DNA of 64,000 bases from Roseibium alexandrii DFL-11 (GCF_000158095.2 NZ_CM011002.1:422786-486785); one strand, 5' to 3'; positions 8,310 to 17,570 are shown, numbered from the stretch's first letter. The notes: a model not told the origin generated them from the sequence alone. A program made the numbers and translations.

Positions 8310-8978
8310 TCAGGATTTGCCGCCGGAATAGACTGTCAGGTGGCCAACTTGCCGTTCTGCTCCGTGCGGAAGAACTGCAGCACCCTGGGGGAGAACCGGG
8401 GTACGCATAGGCATGTCTTCTGCTGTGAAGCGGGGCATGATCGGATTGATATTTGAATGGCTTGCGCCAGTGAAATACGGACGCTCATCCGGCCACACCA
8501 ACCGCAGGCTGCTGATGGACTGTCTCAAAACCGGATGCAGTCCTATCCAATAGGGCTTATCCATTGGGACAGCGCTTCCAAGTATCCGGATGCGGCCTTC
8601 ACCCGGAACGTTGAGTGGAACAAGCAGCATTTCCATCTGCAGTTCCTGTTCACGTTCCGTATGCCCATTGATCCCAACCACCGCGGCAGCGCCGTCTTCG
8701 GTGATGGCTGCGATCAGGCTTTCCAGTGCTTCACGGTCCTTGGTATCCCAACCCCGAAGAAAATTGCGGCCTTTCAGTTCCCGGCAATGAGCAGAGCAGA
8801 GGCGCGTCCCGGCAAGGCGGTAACGCACATCACTCGGTCCATTGGTCTCCAGGATGAACGTATCCCCAAGCAAACCGCGGATTTCGCCCGGATCAATTTC
8901 GCTCCGGTTCGGAGCGGGCCGAGCTCCGCGCAGAGAATCCCAATAGGAGTATAGTGTCTGGGTCACGCCATGTTTCAT
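8310..8978 (-). CDS. PAS domain-containing protein (PAS_5 family)
   Basis: This is a 222-residue cytoplasmic protein. The N-terminal part (YSYWDSLRGARPAPNRSEIDP, RYRLAGTRLCSAHCREL, LKGRNFL) matches the alphaproteobacterial PAS_5 family, which typically stands alone without an output domain. Start 8978 has AAAGGCAAG upstream. The C-terminal tail (about 170-222) is low in conserved features. The family is linked to envelope or motility regulation in some species, but no ligand or partner is known. Confidence 0.8.
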   Translation of the reverse strand: MKHGVTQTLYSYWDSLRGARPAPNRSEIDPGEIRGLLGDTFILETNGPSDVRYRLAGTRLCSAHCRELKGRNFLRGWDTKDREALESLIAAITEDGAAAVVGINGHTEREQELQMEMLLVPLNVPGEGRIRILGSAVPMDKPYWIGLHPVLRQSISSLRLVWPDERPYFTGASHSNINPIMPRFTAEDMPMRTPVLPQGAAVLPHGAERQVGHLTVYSGGKS

Positions 8979-9161
8979 TTGACTTGCCTTTCGTCCCACT
9001 CCGGAGCGCTGTTTCGTCTCAAGACAGTAACTGTTTCAAAACGGGACGCTCCGTCATCCGTCCTTTTGTTTGCCTCCTACTAAGCAGGGGGTGTGCCAAG
9101 TCGCTGAAAGCATGAAAAAATCGTCATGCAACACTTTGTTAAGGTTAATTCTTCGTAAAGC

Positions 9162-9385
9162 TTGCCAGCGCAGAGTGTGGCTGGCAAATTCCGATCGTCT
9201 TCAGGGCATGTGGTTGGTAAAACCTAAGCCCGTGTAAGCGCGAAAAACTTCGAAAGTGGCGTACAAGAACCCGATAACGAAGAGGCGATTGCAACAAGAC
9301 ACCTCAATTTGGCGCGTGGGGACGCGACCTTTTGCGGGGGGCTCAACGAACGCCGGTTATCGTTTTGATAGCCGGCGTTTTGTTA
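9162..9385 (+). ncRNA. candidate structured small RNA ending in an intrinsic terminator
   Basis: In a 550-bp gap between divergent genes there are ordered hairpins: TTGCCAGC/GCTGGCAA (9162-9187), CGCGT-GGGG-ACGCG (about 9314-9327) and a 13-bp near-perfect stem (9349-9361 with 9367-9379, one G-T pair) followed by TTGTT. A plus-strand terminator between divergent promoters implies a transcript of its own. No open frame or known RNA family is recognised. The 5' end is a guess; it could also be an untranslated leader or attenuator for the rhomboid gene. Confidence 0.4.
9349..9384 (+). terminator. intrinsic terminator upstream of rhomboid gene
   Basis: The stem AACGCCGGTTATC/GATAGCCGGCGTT has a short T-rich loop and is followed by a T-rich tail. 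It points to the end of a plus-strand transcript about 145 bp before the next gene. Confidence 0.7.
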
Positions 9386-9527
9386 TGTGCTGACAAGGGC
9401 AGGGTCAAAAACGAACCAGCGCAATGGCGTTCACCATGTTTCTGCAAGCGTATGCGATTGTTGACCGGCGCCCTTGTTTTGTCCCGTTGCCGGGCTACAA
9501 AGTCTGGACATTGAGATGCGAGGTTCC

Positions 9528-10310
9528 ATGAACGTTTATCAGTTTGATGAGGAGCGCAAGCGCCGCGACGAAGAGACCAAGCAGCGCGAGCGCGAGCAAC
9601 GCCCATCCGAGCCTCCGGCGCTCAATCTGCCGGCCGCGATTATCTGGTTGAGCGTTGCCCTGATCGCCATTCATGTCGTGCGGACCTTTGTCATCCCGAC
9701 TGGCTGGAACAACATGATGCTGTACTTCCTGGCATTCTGGCCGGTGAAATATACAGCGCTGAGCAGTCTGCAGGCGATGGACCTTGCGTCCAGCATCTGG
9801 GCTTTTGTCAGTTATAGTTTCCTGCATGGCGGTGCCATGCACCTGACGTTCAATCTGCTCTGGATGGCGATCTTCGGCAGCGCTGTTGTACGCAGGTTTG
9901 GACTTGGGCGGTTCCTGGCATTTTCTGCTCTATGCTCTGTTGGCGGCGCGTTTGCACATCTCGCGACGCACTGGGGCGAATCTGCGCCCATGATTGGCGC
10001 GTCAGCTGCCATATCAGGCCATATGGCGGCAGCTATCCGGTTTGTTTTTGAGATGGGCGGACCGCTCGGAGTTTTCCGCCGGTCCGATCGAGGTGCTTAT
10101 TTTGTAGCTGCGCAGCCGCTCAGCGAGTGTTTCCGGAACCAGCAGGTTTTGGTCTTTGTCGGCGTTTGGTTTGGATTGAACATATTCTTCGGACTGACAA
10201 GCGGCGGGCAGGCAGGGTCCATTGCCTGGCAAGCGCATATCGGCGGTTTTGTAGCCGGATTGGCTCTGTTTCCACTCTTTGATCCGGTCCCGCAACGGCG
10301 GGGTTCGTGA
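9528..10310 (+). CDS. rhomboid family intramembrane serine protease
   Basis: This is a 260-residue membrane protease. A charged N-terminal region (DEERKRRDEETK) precedes about six membrane helices. The conserved loop and H-x-x-x-N element appear in GGAMHLTFNLLWM, the catalytic Ser in IGASAAISG, and the partner His in AHIGGFVAG. The residue after the Ser is Ala rather than Gly, a variant I recall in Rhizobiales members. The start at 9528 follows GAGG. Substrates are unknown. Confidence 0.9.
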   Translation: MNVYQFDEERKRRDEETKQREREQRPSEPPALNLPAAIIWLSVALIAIHVVRTFVIPTGWNNMMLYFLAFWPVKYTALSSLQAMDLASSIWAFVSYSFLHGGAMHLTFNLLWMAIFGSAVVRRFGLGRFLAFSALCSVGGAFAHLATHWGESAPMIGASAAISGHMAAAIRFVFEMGGPLGVFRRSDRGAYFVAAQPLSECFRNQQVLVFVGVWFGLNIFFGLTSGGQAGSIAWQAHIGGFVAGLALFPLFDPVPQRRGS

Positions 10311-10413
10311 CGAGCATCCTCAAGGCTTTGCGTTGCCATATTTTTTTGCCATGATGCGGTGATCAGGGAGCCGGATGCGACCGGTCCTTGGATGCAAAGG
10401 GAGGTTTGCTTAC

Positions 10414-10845
10414 ATGACCGTTGCCGCAATCATGAAGACGAAAGGCCACGACACCATCACGGCGGATAAGTCCGCACCGGTGAGTGAGATCGCTGAAATT
10501 CTGGCGAAGAACAAGATCGGCGCCGTGGTGCTTTGTGATGGAGACCGGCATATCGAGGGCATTGTCTCGGAGCGGGACGTGGTGCGCCTTGTCGGTCTGC
10601 AGGGGGCTTCAGCGTTATCTCAGCCAGTATCATCAATCATGACCAAGGATGTGATGACCTGCACTGAGATGGATGCAGCTAATGAGGTCATGGGGCGCAT
10701 GAACCGGGGCCGGTTCCGTCACATGCCGGTGGTTGAAGACGGCAAGCTGATTGGGGTCATCTCCATCGGCGACGTCGTGAAACACAAGATCGCCCAGGTC
10801 GAACACGAAGCTGAGCAGATGCGCAGCTACATCACGACGACCTGA
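10414..10845 (+). CDS. CBS domain-containing protein
   Basis: This is a 143-residue protein made almost entirely of two CBS repeats (GHDTITADKS to ERDVVRLVG, and KDVMTCTEMD to GDVVKHKIA). Such stand-alone Bateman modules bind adenosine nucleotides and regulate partner enzymes or transporters. The ATG at 10414 has GGGAGG upstream. It follows the rhomboid gene by about 100 bp and ends at a strong terminator. Confidence 0.9.
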   Translation: MTVAAIMKTKGHDTITADKSAPVSEIAEILAKNKIGAVVLCDGDRHIEGIVSERDVVRLVGLQGASALSQPVSSIMTKDVMTCTEMDAANEVMGRMNRGRFRHMPVVEDGKLIGVISIGDVVKHKIAQVEHEAEQMRSYITTT

Positions 10846-10874
10846 CGCTGCTAGCTACGACATCGTGCTAAGTC

Positions 10875-10905
10875 AAAACGGCTGACTCGTTGGTCAGCCG
10901 TTTTT
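10875..10905. terminator. bidirectional Rho-independent terminator
   Basis: The perfect 12-bp stem AAAACGGCTGAC (10875-10886) / GTCAGCCGTTTT (10893-10904) separates the convergent CBS and hisI genes. Confidence 0.9.
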
Positions 10906-11361
10906 CTAATTCTTTCCGTAAACTTTCTTGGGATCGTAGACTTTCTCTTTTTCTACGTTTGCCAATCGGACGGTGCCATCTGATGTGTTGACAACCTTCC
11001 GGAAAAAGCAGGACCGGTAACCGACGTGGCATGTCGCACCGTTGCCTTCCACGGTCACTTTCACGACCAGAGCATCCTGATCACAATCGGTGAGGATTTC
11101 CTGCACCTTCTGGATCTGGCCGGATGTTTCGCCCTTTTTCCAGAAGCCCTTACGAGACCGGCTCCAATACCAGGCTTCTCCGGTTTCGATGGTGCGTTTC
11201 AAGGCTTCTTCATTCATGTAGCCGACCATCAGGACTTCAGATGTTTTGAAGTCGATCACGACAGCTGCAATCAGGCCGTCCTGGTCGAATTTCGGCATTA
11301 GCCGATCACCTTCTTCGACCGTCGCTTTGTCAGCGCGTTCGGAAATAATTAAATCAGACAT
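10906..11361 (-). CDS. hisI: phosphoribosyl-AMP cyclohydrolase
   Basis: HisI opens the adenine ring of phosphoribosyl-AMP in histidine synthesis. This 151-residue form has the cyclohydrolase domain only (no HisE fusion), with YMNEEALKRT, WSRSRKGFWKKGETSG, the metal-binding DCDQDALV and CHVGYRSCF. The start at 11361 is chosen; an upstream GTG would add eight residues. It is followed upstream by folE on the same strand with a 50-bp gap, so both may share a promoter. Confidence 0.95.
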   Translation of the reverse strand: MSDLIISERADKATVEEGDRLMPKFDQDGLIAAVVIDFKTSEVLMVGYMNEEALKRTIETGEAWYWSRSRKGFWKKGETSGQIQKVQEILTDCDQDALVVKVTVEGNGATCHVGYRSCFFRKVVNTSDGTVRLANVEKEKVYDPKKVYGKN

Positions 11362-11412
11362 GTAAACTCGATTTTGGCCACCCAAGGATCTGGATGGCCA
11401 TTATAGGTATGA

Positions 11413-12075
11413 TTATCCGCGTACCAAGGTCATGAACTTGGCTTGTTCGGCCGGATCGTCTTCGAAGATGCCGGTGAACTGCGTGGTGATCGTGGAGACA
11501 CCGGGTTTTTGAACACCGCGCATTGTCATGCATTGGTGTTCAGCTTCCATCATAACGGCAAGGCCACGCGGCGCCAAAGCGTCGTCGATGGTAGACGCGA
11601 TTTGCGACGTCAGGTTTTCCTGGGTCTGCAAGCGCTTTGCAAAAATGTCGACAACGCGCGCCAGCTTTGAAAGCCCAACAACACCTTCTGCCGGGTAATA
11701 CGCGATGTGCGCTTCACCGACAAACGGCAGCATATGGTGTTCGCAATGCGAGTGGAATGGAATGCCGCGGACAAGAACGATGTCCTGGTATCCTCCGACG
11801 TCTTCAAACGTGCGCTCAAGATGCTCGGCCGGATCCTCAAAATATCCGCCATATAACTGTGTGATTGCTTTCACGACACGCTTGGGCGTGTCCAGCAATC
11901 CTTCGCGTTCCGGGTCGTCACCGGTCCAGGCGAGGATGGTCCGCACAGCAGCCTCTGCCTCTTCACGGCTCGGGCGTTGAAGTTGATCCGGTGTTTTACG
12001 TTCGAATGTTTTTCCGACCGGCTTTAGGACAGCGTCCATCGGGATCCTCGCGATTTTACCCTTATCACTCGTCAT
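11413..12075 (-). CDS. folE: GTP cyclohydrolase I
   Basis: FolE converts GTP to dihydroneopterin triphosphate, the first step of folate synthesis. The 220-residue protein shows LLDTPKRV, the zinc-binding [30 protein letters not shown] and [10 protein letters not shown], so all zinc ligands are present (type IA). The start at 12075 gives the usual length; the frame extends to 12159 and a start at 12039 is also possible. Confidence 0.95.
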   Translation of the reverse strand: MTSDKGKIARIPMDAVLKPVGKTFERKTPDQLQRPSREEAEAAVRTILAWTGDDPEREGLLDTPKRVVKAITQLYGGYFEDPAEHLERTFEDVGGYQDIVLVRGIPFHSHCEHHMLPFVGEAHIAYYPAEGVVGLSKLARVVDIFAKRLQTQENLTSQIASTIDDALAPRGLAVMMEAEHQCMTMRGVQKPGVSTITTQFTGIFEDDPAEQAKFMTLVRG

Positions 12076-12325
12076 ACGGCATCCGCTCTGGCTCAGATCA
12101 AGAGCCTCGATCAAAAGGGCGCGGAGATGTAGCATACTCCGCACGAAAAGCGAACGCACAGTTTCTGAGCGGGTTAAGCCAGCGTCAAGCGCCGATCCGG
12201 CACCATTTCATCTGGCTGCGACCACTCTGCCCCTTGCGAAAATGCTGTGGCGTCTGATCTATATATATAAAAGAAGCGTGCCGACAATGCGGCACCTGCT
12301 CACTAGCTGTCACGAAGAGGCGAGA

Positions 12326-12778
12326 ATGCTCGACGACATCTATAATGCAAAGATCCTGGAGTTCGCCGGCAACATTCCACGCGTTGGCCGGCTTGAGCAT
12401 CCGGACGGGACGTCCAAGGCGCATTCCAAGCTGTGCGGGTCGACGGTGGTTGTCGATTTGTGCGTCACGGATGGTGTGGTGACGGATTTCGCGCACGATG
12501 TTAAAGCCTGCGCGCTCGGTCAGGCATCGTCGTCCATTTTGGCGCAACATGTGGTCGGCGCGACTGAAGAAGAGTTGCGGGCCTTAAAGACAACCATGCA
12601 TGCCATGTTGAAAGAAGGTGGGGAGCCGCCGGTTGGCCGGTTTGAGGATCTGAAGTTCTTGCTGCCCGTTCGTGAATATAAAGCCAGGCACGCATCGACG
12701 CTTCTAACGTTCGATGCAGTTGTGGGCGCGCTTGATCAAGCTGCGGCTGATACAAAGGCCGACGGCGCAGCCGCATAA
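12326..12778 (+). CDS. iron-sulfur cluster assembly scaffold protein (NifU/SufU-like)
   Basis: This 150-residue protein aligns with the NifU N-terminal/IscU-like scaffold fold. Two ligand Cys are present, Cys37 in SKLCGS and Cys62 in KACALGQ. The third canonical Cys position reads ARHASTLL, giving His122. Alphaproteobacterial relatives often show this form as far as I recall, so it may be a specialised scaffold or carrier rather than a full SufU. The start at 12326 follows GAGGCGAG. The yidD gene follows 42 bp downstream. Confidence 0.8.
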   Translation: MLDDIYNAKILEFAGNIPRVGRLEHPDGTSKAHSKLCGSTVVVDLCVTDGVVTDFAHDVKACALGQASSSILAQHVVGATEEELRALKTTMHAMLKEGGEPPVGRFEDLKFLLPVREYKARHASTLLTFDAVVGALDQAAADTKADGAAA

Positions 12779-12820
12779 GCGGTGCCAAGCAGTGGGCCTG
12801 ATACCAGGTAAGTCCCCTAG

Positions 12821-13171
12821 ATGTGTTCAACCTGCGATCATAAGCCGGATCAAACCCGAAGGCTTTCAACAGCCGGATGGGCCGCAATCGGACTGATCTG
12901 GATTTACCGCCACACTCTGTCTCTTTTCATGGGGCGGACCTGCCGGTATGCGCCAACCTGTTCCGACTATACGGACCAGGCCATCCGCAGGTTCGGTTTT
13001 TGGGCTGGCGGCTGGCTGGGATTGTCGCGGATCCTGCGTTGTAACCCTTGGGGTGCATCCGGATTTGATCCGCTCCCGGAGACACTTCCAGACACTGCAA
13101 GGTGGTTTATGCCCTGGCGGTATGGCCGCTGGACGGGCGACCATATTCCTGAAGAACATCGAATGGATTGA
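12821..13171 (+). CDS. yidD: membrane protein insertion efficiency factor YidD
   Basis: This 116-residue protein has the YidD signature: CRYAPTCSDY, an amphipathic helix, GWLGLSRILRCNPW and GFDPLP. YidD is a small inner-membrane-associated protein that helps YidC-dependent insertion. Many members sit by rpmH-rnpA-yidC; this one instead follows an Fe-S scaffold gene, as in other alphaproteobacteria. It has an N-terminal extension with CSTC that is not part of the core family. Confidence 0.93.
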   Translation: MCSTCDHKPDQTRRLSTAGWAAIGLIWIYRHTLSLFMGRTCRYAPTCSDYTDQAIRRFGFWAGGWLGLSRILRCNPWGASGFDPLPETLPDTARWFMPWRYGRWTGDHIPEEHRMD

Positions 13172-13266
13172 TTTGAAACGAGAATAACGTCTCGTTAAGA
13201 AAAGGTTGAACTTACCTAGCGTGAGTGCAAGTCTTTCTGACTGACTTCTACTGAAGGAGAGGGCGG

Positions 13267-15048
13267 ATGGACGTGCAGGACTTTCATTTTGTAATGATCA
13301 AGCCGACCCACTACGACGACGACGGCTATCCAATTCAGTGGTTGCGGTCGGCCATTCCATCCAACACGCTGGCCAGTTTGAACGGGCTTGCCGAAGCGGC
13401 GCGCGAGCGCGACGTACTCGGCGAAAAGGTCAGGATCCATCTTCACACGTACGATGAAACAAACAAACGCGTTCGCCCGCAGAAGATTGCGCAGGATATC
13501 CGCCGCAGGGGCGGCAAAGCCCTGATTGCCCTGGTTGGGGTGCAATCCAACCAGTTTCCAAGGGCAACGGACCTTGCACGGGAGTTCATGCGCGAGGGGC
13601 TGCCGACGGCGATTGGCGGGTTTCATGTTTCGGGCTGCATTTCGATGCTGGACGACATGCCGGAAGAGATGGTGGCGCTGCAGGAAGAGGGCGTTTGCTA
13701 TTTTGCAGGCGAGGCAGAAGAGCGGCGCCTCGATCAGGTTTTCCGGGACGCCTTCAATGATGACCTGAAGCCACTCTACAATTTTATGGCGGATCTGCCG
13801 TCGCTTGAAGGAGAGCCGACGCCGATCCTGCCGACCAAGCACATTCAGTTCACCGCCGGGTCGCATTCCAGCTTTGATCTCGGGCGGGGGTGCCCGTTCC
13901 AATGCTCCTTCTGCACGATCATCAACGTGCAGGGGCGCAAGAGCCGGTTCAGGTCCGCCGACGATCTGGAGCAAATTATTCGCGACAACTATGCGCAGGG
14001 CATCGACCGGTTCTTCATCACCGACGACAATTTCGCCCGCAACCGCGAGTGGGAGCCACTGTTCGACCGGCTCATTCAGTTGCGGGAAGAGGAGAATTTC
14101 GACATCAAGTTCATCATCCAGGTGGATACGCTCTGCCACCGGATTGAGAACTTTATCGAAAAGGCCACCCGGGCCGGGGTCAACCGGGTGTTCATCGGCC
14201 TTGAGAACATCAATCCCGACAATCTGCTCGCTGCAAAAAAACGGCAAAACAAGATCACCGAATACCGGCAAATGCTGCAAAAGTGGCGTGACCACGGCGC
14301 AACCACCTATGCCGGATACATCATCGGGTTTCCGGGAGACACCAAGGAAGCCGTCTTGCGGGATGTCGAAATCATCAAGAAGGAGTTGCCGCTCGACCTT
14401 CTTGAGTTCTTTTTCCTGACGCCTCTGCCCGGCTCGGAAGATCACAAGGTTCTGCTTGAAAAGGGTATCTGGATGGATCCGGATCTTAACAAGTATGACC
14501 TCAACCACCGGGTCTCCCATCATCCGAAGATGAGTGATGTTGAATGGGAGGAGGCCTATCGGGAGGCATGGTCGAGCTATTATTCCGACAGCCACATTGA
14601 GACGGTTCTCCGCCGTGCGGCAGCCCACAAAACGGGGCGGCCGGGCAACAAGCTGTTCTTGATGATGTGGTTCAAGTTGATGATCGAGTGTGAGGGCGTT
14701 CATCCGCTGGAGGGCGGGTACTTCCGGCTCAAATTCCGCAAAGACCGGCGCAATGGACTGCCAATTGAAAATCCGCTTGTCTTCTATCCGCGCTACGTCT
14801 GGGAGGTGATCTCCAAACACTGGGCATATGTGTCCGCGGTCTGGCGGGTTCACCGGATCTACCGGAGGGTGAAAGCGGCACCCGGCCGGCGCACATATTC
14901 CGATGTGGCGATCGCCCCGATGAGTGCTGACATGGAAGAGGATCTGGCGATGATCACGGAAACGCGGGGCGGAAAAGACGCTGTTGCCAAATCCGCCCGG
15001 GACGCGTCCATCGTCAAGGCCGCGAAGAAACGAGCGCTGGCCTCTTAA
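13267..15048 (+). CDS. B12-binding-type radical SAM protein, function unknown
   Basis: This is a 593-residue enzyme. Residues about 1-190 look like the cobalamin-binding-type N-terminal domain of class B radical SAM enzymes, but no DxHxxG ligand motif is evident. The radical SAM core has the cluster motif C-x-x-x-C-x-x-C in RGCPFQCSFC near residues 210-219, FFITDDNFARN, and IIGFPGDTKE. The last 200 residues are family-specific with basic helices. AAGGAGAG precedes the start. A methyltransferase or other modification of a lipid or small molecule is possible, but no substrate is known. It stands alone. Confidence 0.75.
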   Translation: MDVQDFHFVMIKPTHYDDDGYPIQWLRSAIPSNTLASLNGLAEAARERDVLGEKVRIHLHTYDETNKRVRPQKIAQDIRRRGGKALIALVGVQSNQFPRATDLAREFMREGLPTAIGGFHVSGCISMLDDMPEEMVALQEEGVCYFAGEAEERRLDQVFRDAFNDDLKPLYNFMADLPSLEGEPTPILPTKHIQFTAGSHSSFDLGRGCPFQCSFCTIINVQGRKSRFRSADDLEQIIRDNYAQGIDRFFITDDNFARNREWEPLFDRLIQLREEENFDIKFIIQVDTLCHRIENFIEKATRAGVNRVFIGLENINPDNLLAAKKRQNKITEYRQMLQKWRDHGATTYAGYIIGFPGDTKEAVLRDVEIIKKELPLDLLEFFFLTPLPGSEDHKVLLEKGIWMDPDLNKYDLNHRVSHHPKMSDVEWEEAYREAWSSYYSDSHIETVLRRAAAHKTGRPGNKLFLMMWFKLMIECEGVHPLEGGYFRLKFRKDRRNGLPIENPLVFYPRYVWEVISKHWAYVSAVWRVHRIYRRVKAAPGRRTYSDVAIAPMSADMEEDLAMITETRGGKDAVAKSARDASIVKAAKKRALAS

Positions 15049-15057
15049 GGAACAGAA

Positions 15058-15957
15058 CTAGGCCTGGTGGTAGCTTTTCTCTTTCCGAAAGAACGGCAAA
15101 CGCCATCCAAGTGTCATGCCCGCTGCCGCCAGCATGATCACCGCAACGCCGAGGATCTGCACGGTTCCGAGTTTCTGTCCCAGAACCAAATAGTCGGTGA
15201 CGTAGGCGACAGACGGATAGAGAAAAGTCAGCGCGCCCTGAAGGTCTGTTGGCAGTTTCTGCACCGCTGAGTACAAGATCGTGTACATCATTGCTGTGTG
15301 CACAAAGCCGAGAGTGAGCAGGGAAGCCCAAGCAGTGCTTTGCGATGGGAGGTCCGACACACTCGCGAATGGGGCAAGCAGGATCGCGCCTGCTGAGACC
15401 TGTATCAGCGCGATCAAGTGTGAGGGGATGCCGCTCAGTTTTTTGGTGACAACAACAGCGACGGCCCAAAGAAACGCAGCGCCGATGGACAGGGCGACAC
15501 CGACGGCAAAATTGCCGTTCGCATAAGCCAGTTCGGGTTTTGATTGCGCGATCACCACGACACCACAAAAGGCGAGACCCAGCCAGCACAGCTTTCTGAG
15601 CGTCAGGTGTTCTCCGAAAAAGAGCACGCCAAAACACACCAGCATGAAAGGCTGCGTGTTGTAGATGGCCGTTGTAAGTGAAATGGACGCATGCCCGATT
15701 GCATAAAACAGCATAACCCAATTGGTGGTCAGTGCGATGCCGCCCAAGACCGCCAGCAGAAACTGCTTCGGTGAGATTTTGAATGCAAAAGCGCCTTTGA
15801 GGGAACATATGAGTGCTAGCCCGATAGCGCCGAACAGACAGCGCCAAAAGGCGACAGTGACCGGGCTTTCTCCGCTAAAAACGACGAAAATGCCCAAGGT
15901 GCCAATCAAGGTCATCGCGAAGGTCATTTCCAGAATGCCGGTGGTTCTTTCTGACAT
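15058..15957 (-). CDS. DMT family transporter (EamA)
   Basis: This 299-residue protein has ten predicted membrane helices in two EamA repeats, the fold of drug/metabolite exporters and amino-acid or metabolite permeases. The first repeat has GTLGIFVVFSG and the second GIPSHLIALIQ to LTFLYPSVAYV. It diverges from an Lrp/AsnC regulator 134 bp away, a common pairing in which the regulator senses an amino acid and controls the exporter. It converges on the radical SAM gene. Confidence 0.9.
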   Translation of the reverse strand: MSERTTGILEMTFAMTLIGTLGIFVVFSGESPVTVAFWRCLFGAIGLALICSLKGAFAFKISPKQFLLAVLGGIALTTNWVMLFYAIGHASISLTTAIYNTQPFMLVCFGVLFFGEHLTLRKLCWLGLAFCGVVVIAQSKPELAYANGNFAVGVALSIGAAFLWAVAVVVTKKLSGIPSHLIALIQVSAGAILLAPFASVSDLPSQSTAWASLLTLGFVHTAMMYTILYSAVQKLPTDLQGALTFLYPSVAYVTDYLVLGQKLGTVQILGVAVIMLAAAGMTLGWRLPFFRKEKSYHQA

Positions 15958-16091
15958 TTAAGCAACTCCTATCAATACGCTTTCAAGGATCTGCTGTTTG
16001 GATGAGCTTCTCCATATGATATAAAAGGTGTTATCCGTAGCTTGCCTCATAATATTAGGTAAAAGACCCAATTGAGTTTAGAGAGAAAGAT

Positions 16092-16526
16092 ATGGACGCC
16101 CAGGATCGTGAAATATTGAAAATTCTGATCGAGGATGGCCGGTGTTCGATCAAGGACATTGCCGTCAAGGTTGGTTTGTCGTCGCCAAGCGTTTCGGATC
16201 GGCTCAGGCGCTTGCAGGAATGCGGTGTCATCCGCAGCTTTACGGCCGATGTTGACCCCCGAGCTCTCGGATACGCGCTTCAGGCGATTACTCGCGTCCG
16301 TCCGTTGCCGGGAAAACTCCATATCGTCCGCGAGTTGCTGCAGGAAATTCCAGAGGTCGTTGAGTGCGACAAAGTCACAGGTGACGATTGTTTTGTGGTG
16401 CGGTTGGTGATCCGGGAAATCGAAGAACTGGACAGCATCCTTGAACGGATCACGGACAAGGCTGAAACGAGCACGTCGATCGTCAAATCCCAACCGGTGC
16501 CCCGGCGAGTGCCCTTAGAGTTTTAG
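16092..16526 (+). CDS. Lrp/AsnC family transcriptional regulator
   Basis: This 144-residue regulator has an N-terminal winged helix-turn-helix (DREILKILIEDGRCSIKD to GLSSPSVSDRLRRLQECGVI) and a C-terminal RAM/AsnC ligand domain (about 65-140; the GDDCFVVRL strand). It is transcribed divergently from the DMT transporter and likely controls it. The effector, probably an amino acid, is inferred from the family. Confidence 0.93.
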   Translation: MDAQDREILKILIEDGRCSIKDIAVKVGLSSPSVSDRLRRLQECGVIRSFTADVDPRALGYALQAITRVRPLPGKLHIVRELLQEIPEVVECDKVTGDDCFVVRLVIREIEELDSILERITDKAETSTSIVKSQPVPRRVPLEF

Positions 16527-16679
16527 CGGCCAACGGTGCCTTGTTCTGCGTGACGTTTTCCAAACCGGAGCCGTTAACGCTTTAGAACGCTAGCCGTCTT
16601 AAGATGTTTTTGAATTCGCCCGCGATCAGGGAACTCTCTGGCAAGTCCAGGCTGGCTTGCCGCTCAAAGGCACAGTGTT

Positions 16680-17432
16680 TTGCTGAATAGGTTCAAATCG
16701 TTTTTCACAGTCTCGGGAATGTTGAGCCTAACGTTCCTGCTGGCGCCGGGCTCTCTTGCTGCAGATGGCTGTAACAAGATGACCGTTGCAGCCGCCGAGA
16801 TTCCGCATTTTGTTGAGAGTGAGAGCGAAGGGGAGTTCGTCGTTTTATTGCAGTCCGCGGCAAAGCGTGCGGACTTGGCTTTGGACATCAGGCTTTATCC
16901 GAAAAAACGCGCTCTCGGATTGTTTCAGATGGGGGTGGTCGACGCGCTGATGCCCCATTCCAGTGCTGGCGCGGATGTCGCGTCCTACAAATCACTGCCA
17001 ATTCTAACGAAGCGCGACTTTGCGTTTGTTCGAAAGGGTGGCTCGGTGCCGTCGAGTGTTTCTGATCTGGAAGGCCTCCGGATCGGCTTGACCGCCCAAT
17101 ACGCCTATCCGAAATCGCTGACGGCCAACGATGAAATCGACTTCAGCCGCGAGCCAAACTCAGATCTGGACAATATCAGAATGTTGTCCGCGGGCCGTCT
17201 GGACGGATCGATCATCGAAGAGCAATCCGGCCTGAGGGCAATTGCAGAAGCAGGTGTCGACAACATCGTTTACGATGAAACCAGCCCGATCAATGAACTC
17301 AGCGTCTGGATCCTGTTCGCCAAAACGGAGTGCGGCGCGCTGCATGCCGAAAAGATCAACGCAGCTTTCCGGGCCATGATCAACGACGGAGAGTGGGCTG
17401 CAATCAAGAAGGCTGATCCGCCGAACGGATAG
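16680..17432 (+). CDS. periplasmic substrate-binding protein (SBP_bac_3-like)
   Basis: This is a 250-residue exported protein. The TTG start at 16680 gives a proper signal peptide (MLNRFKSFFTVSG, hydrophobic core, cut near SLAAD); the ATG at 16719 would lose the positive n-region. It has a bilobal solute-binding pattern (LRIGLTAQYAYPKS in the middle). No permease or ATPase gene is adjacent, so it may be an orphan binding protein. Amino-acid-type ligands are typical of the family, unproven here. Confidence 0.7.
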   Translation: MLNRFKSFFTVSGMLSLTFLLAPGSLAADGCNKMTVAAAEIPHFVESESEGEFVVLLQSAAKRADLALDIRLYPKKRALGLFQMGVVDALMPHSSAGADVASYKSLPILTKRDFAFVRKGGSVPSSVSDLEGLRIGLTAQYAYPKSLTANDEIDFSREPNSDLDNIRMLSAGRLDGSIIEEQSGLRAIAEAGVDNIVYDETSPINELSVWILFAKTECGALHAEKINAAFRAMINDGEWAAIKKADPPNG

Positions 17433-17553
17433 GTATCTGTTTCTCTGATGCTGCGGATTGTTCCAGACGATCATCTCGCCGGTTTCGGAAAAGGTTGCCG
17501 TTTTGGGCTTAATCCCGTATCAGCACACATCTCAATACCAAAGACATCGCTTA

Positions 17554-17570
17554 CCTGCAGTGTGTGCAGG
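17554..17570 (+). promoter_or_regulatory. hairpin in the thrS leader
   Basis: The CCTGCA/TGCAGG stem with a 5-nt loop ends about 7 bp before the AGGAGA ribosome site of thrS. Its location could allow translational control, as E. coli thrS is autoregulated through leader structures, but the fold differs and the idea is untested. Confidence 0.25.

Noticed and set aside
9162..9385. Considered as 6S RNA, SRP RNA or tmRNA
   Set aside because: None of the conserved sequence blocks of those RNAs was found; kept only as an unassigned candidate.
13216..14853. 545-codon minus-strand open frame opposite the radical SAM gene
   Set aside because: The real gene on the plus strand has a strong ribosome site and CxxxCxxC motif; the antisense frame has no recognisable features.
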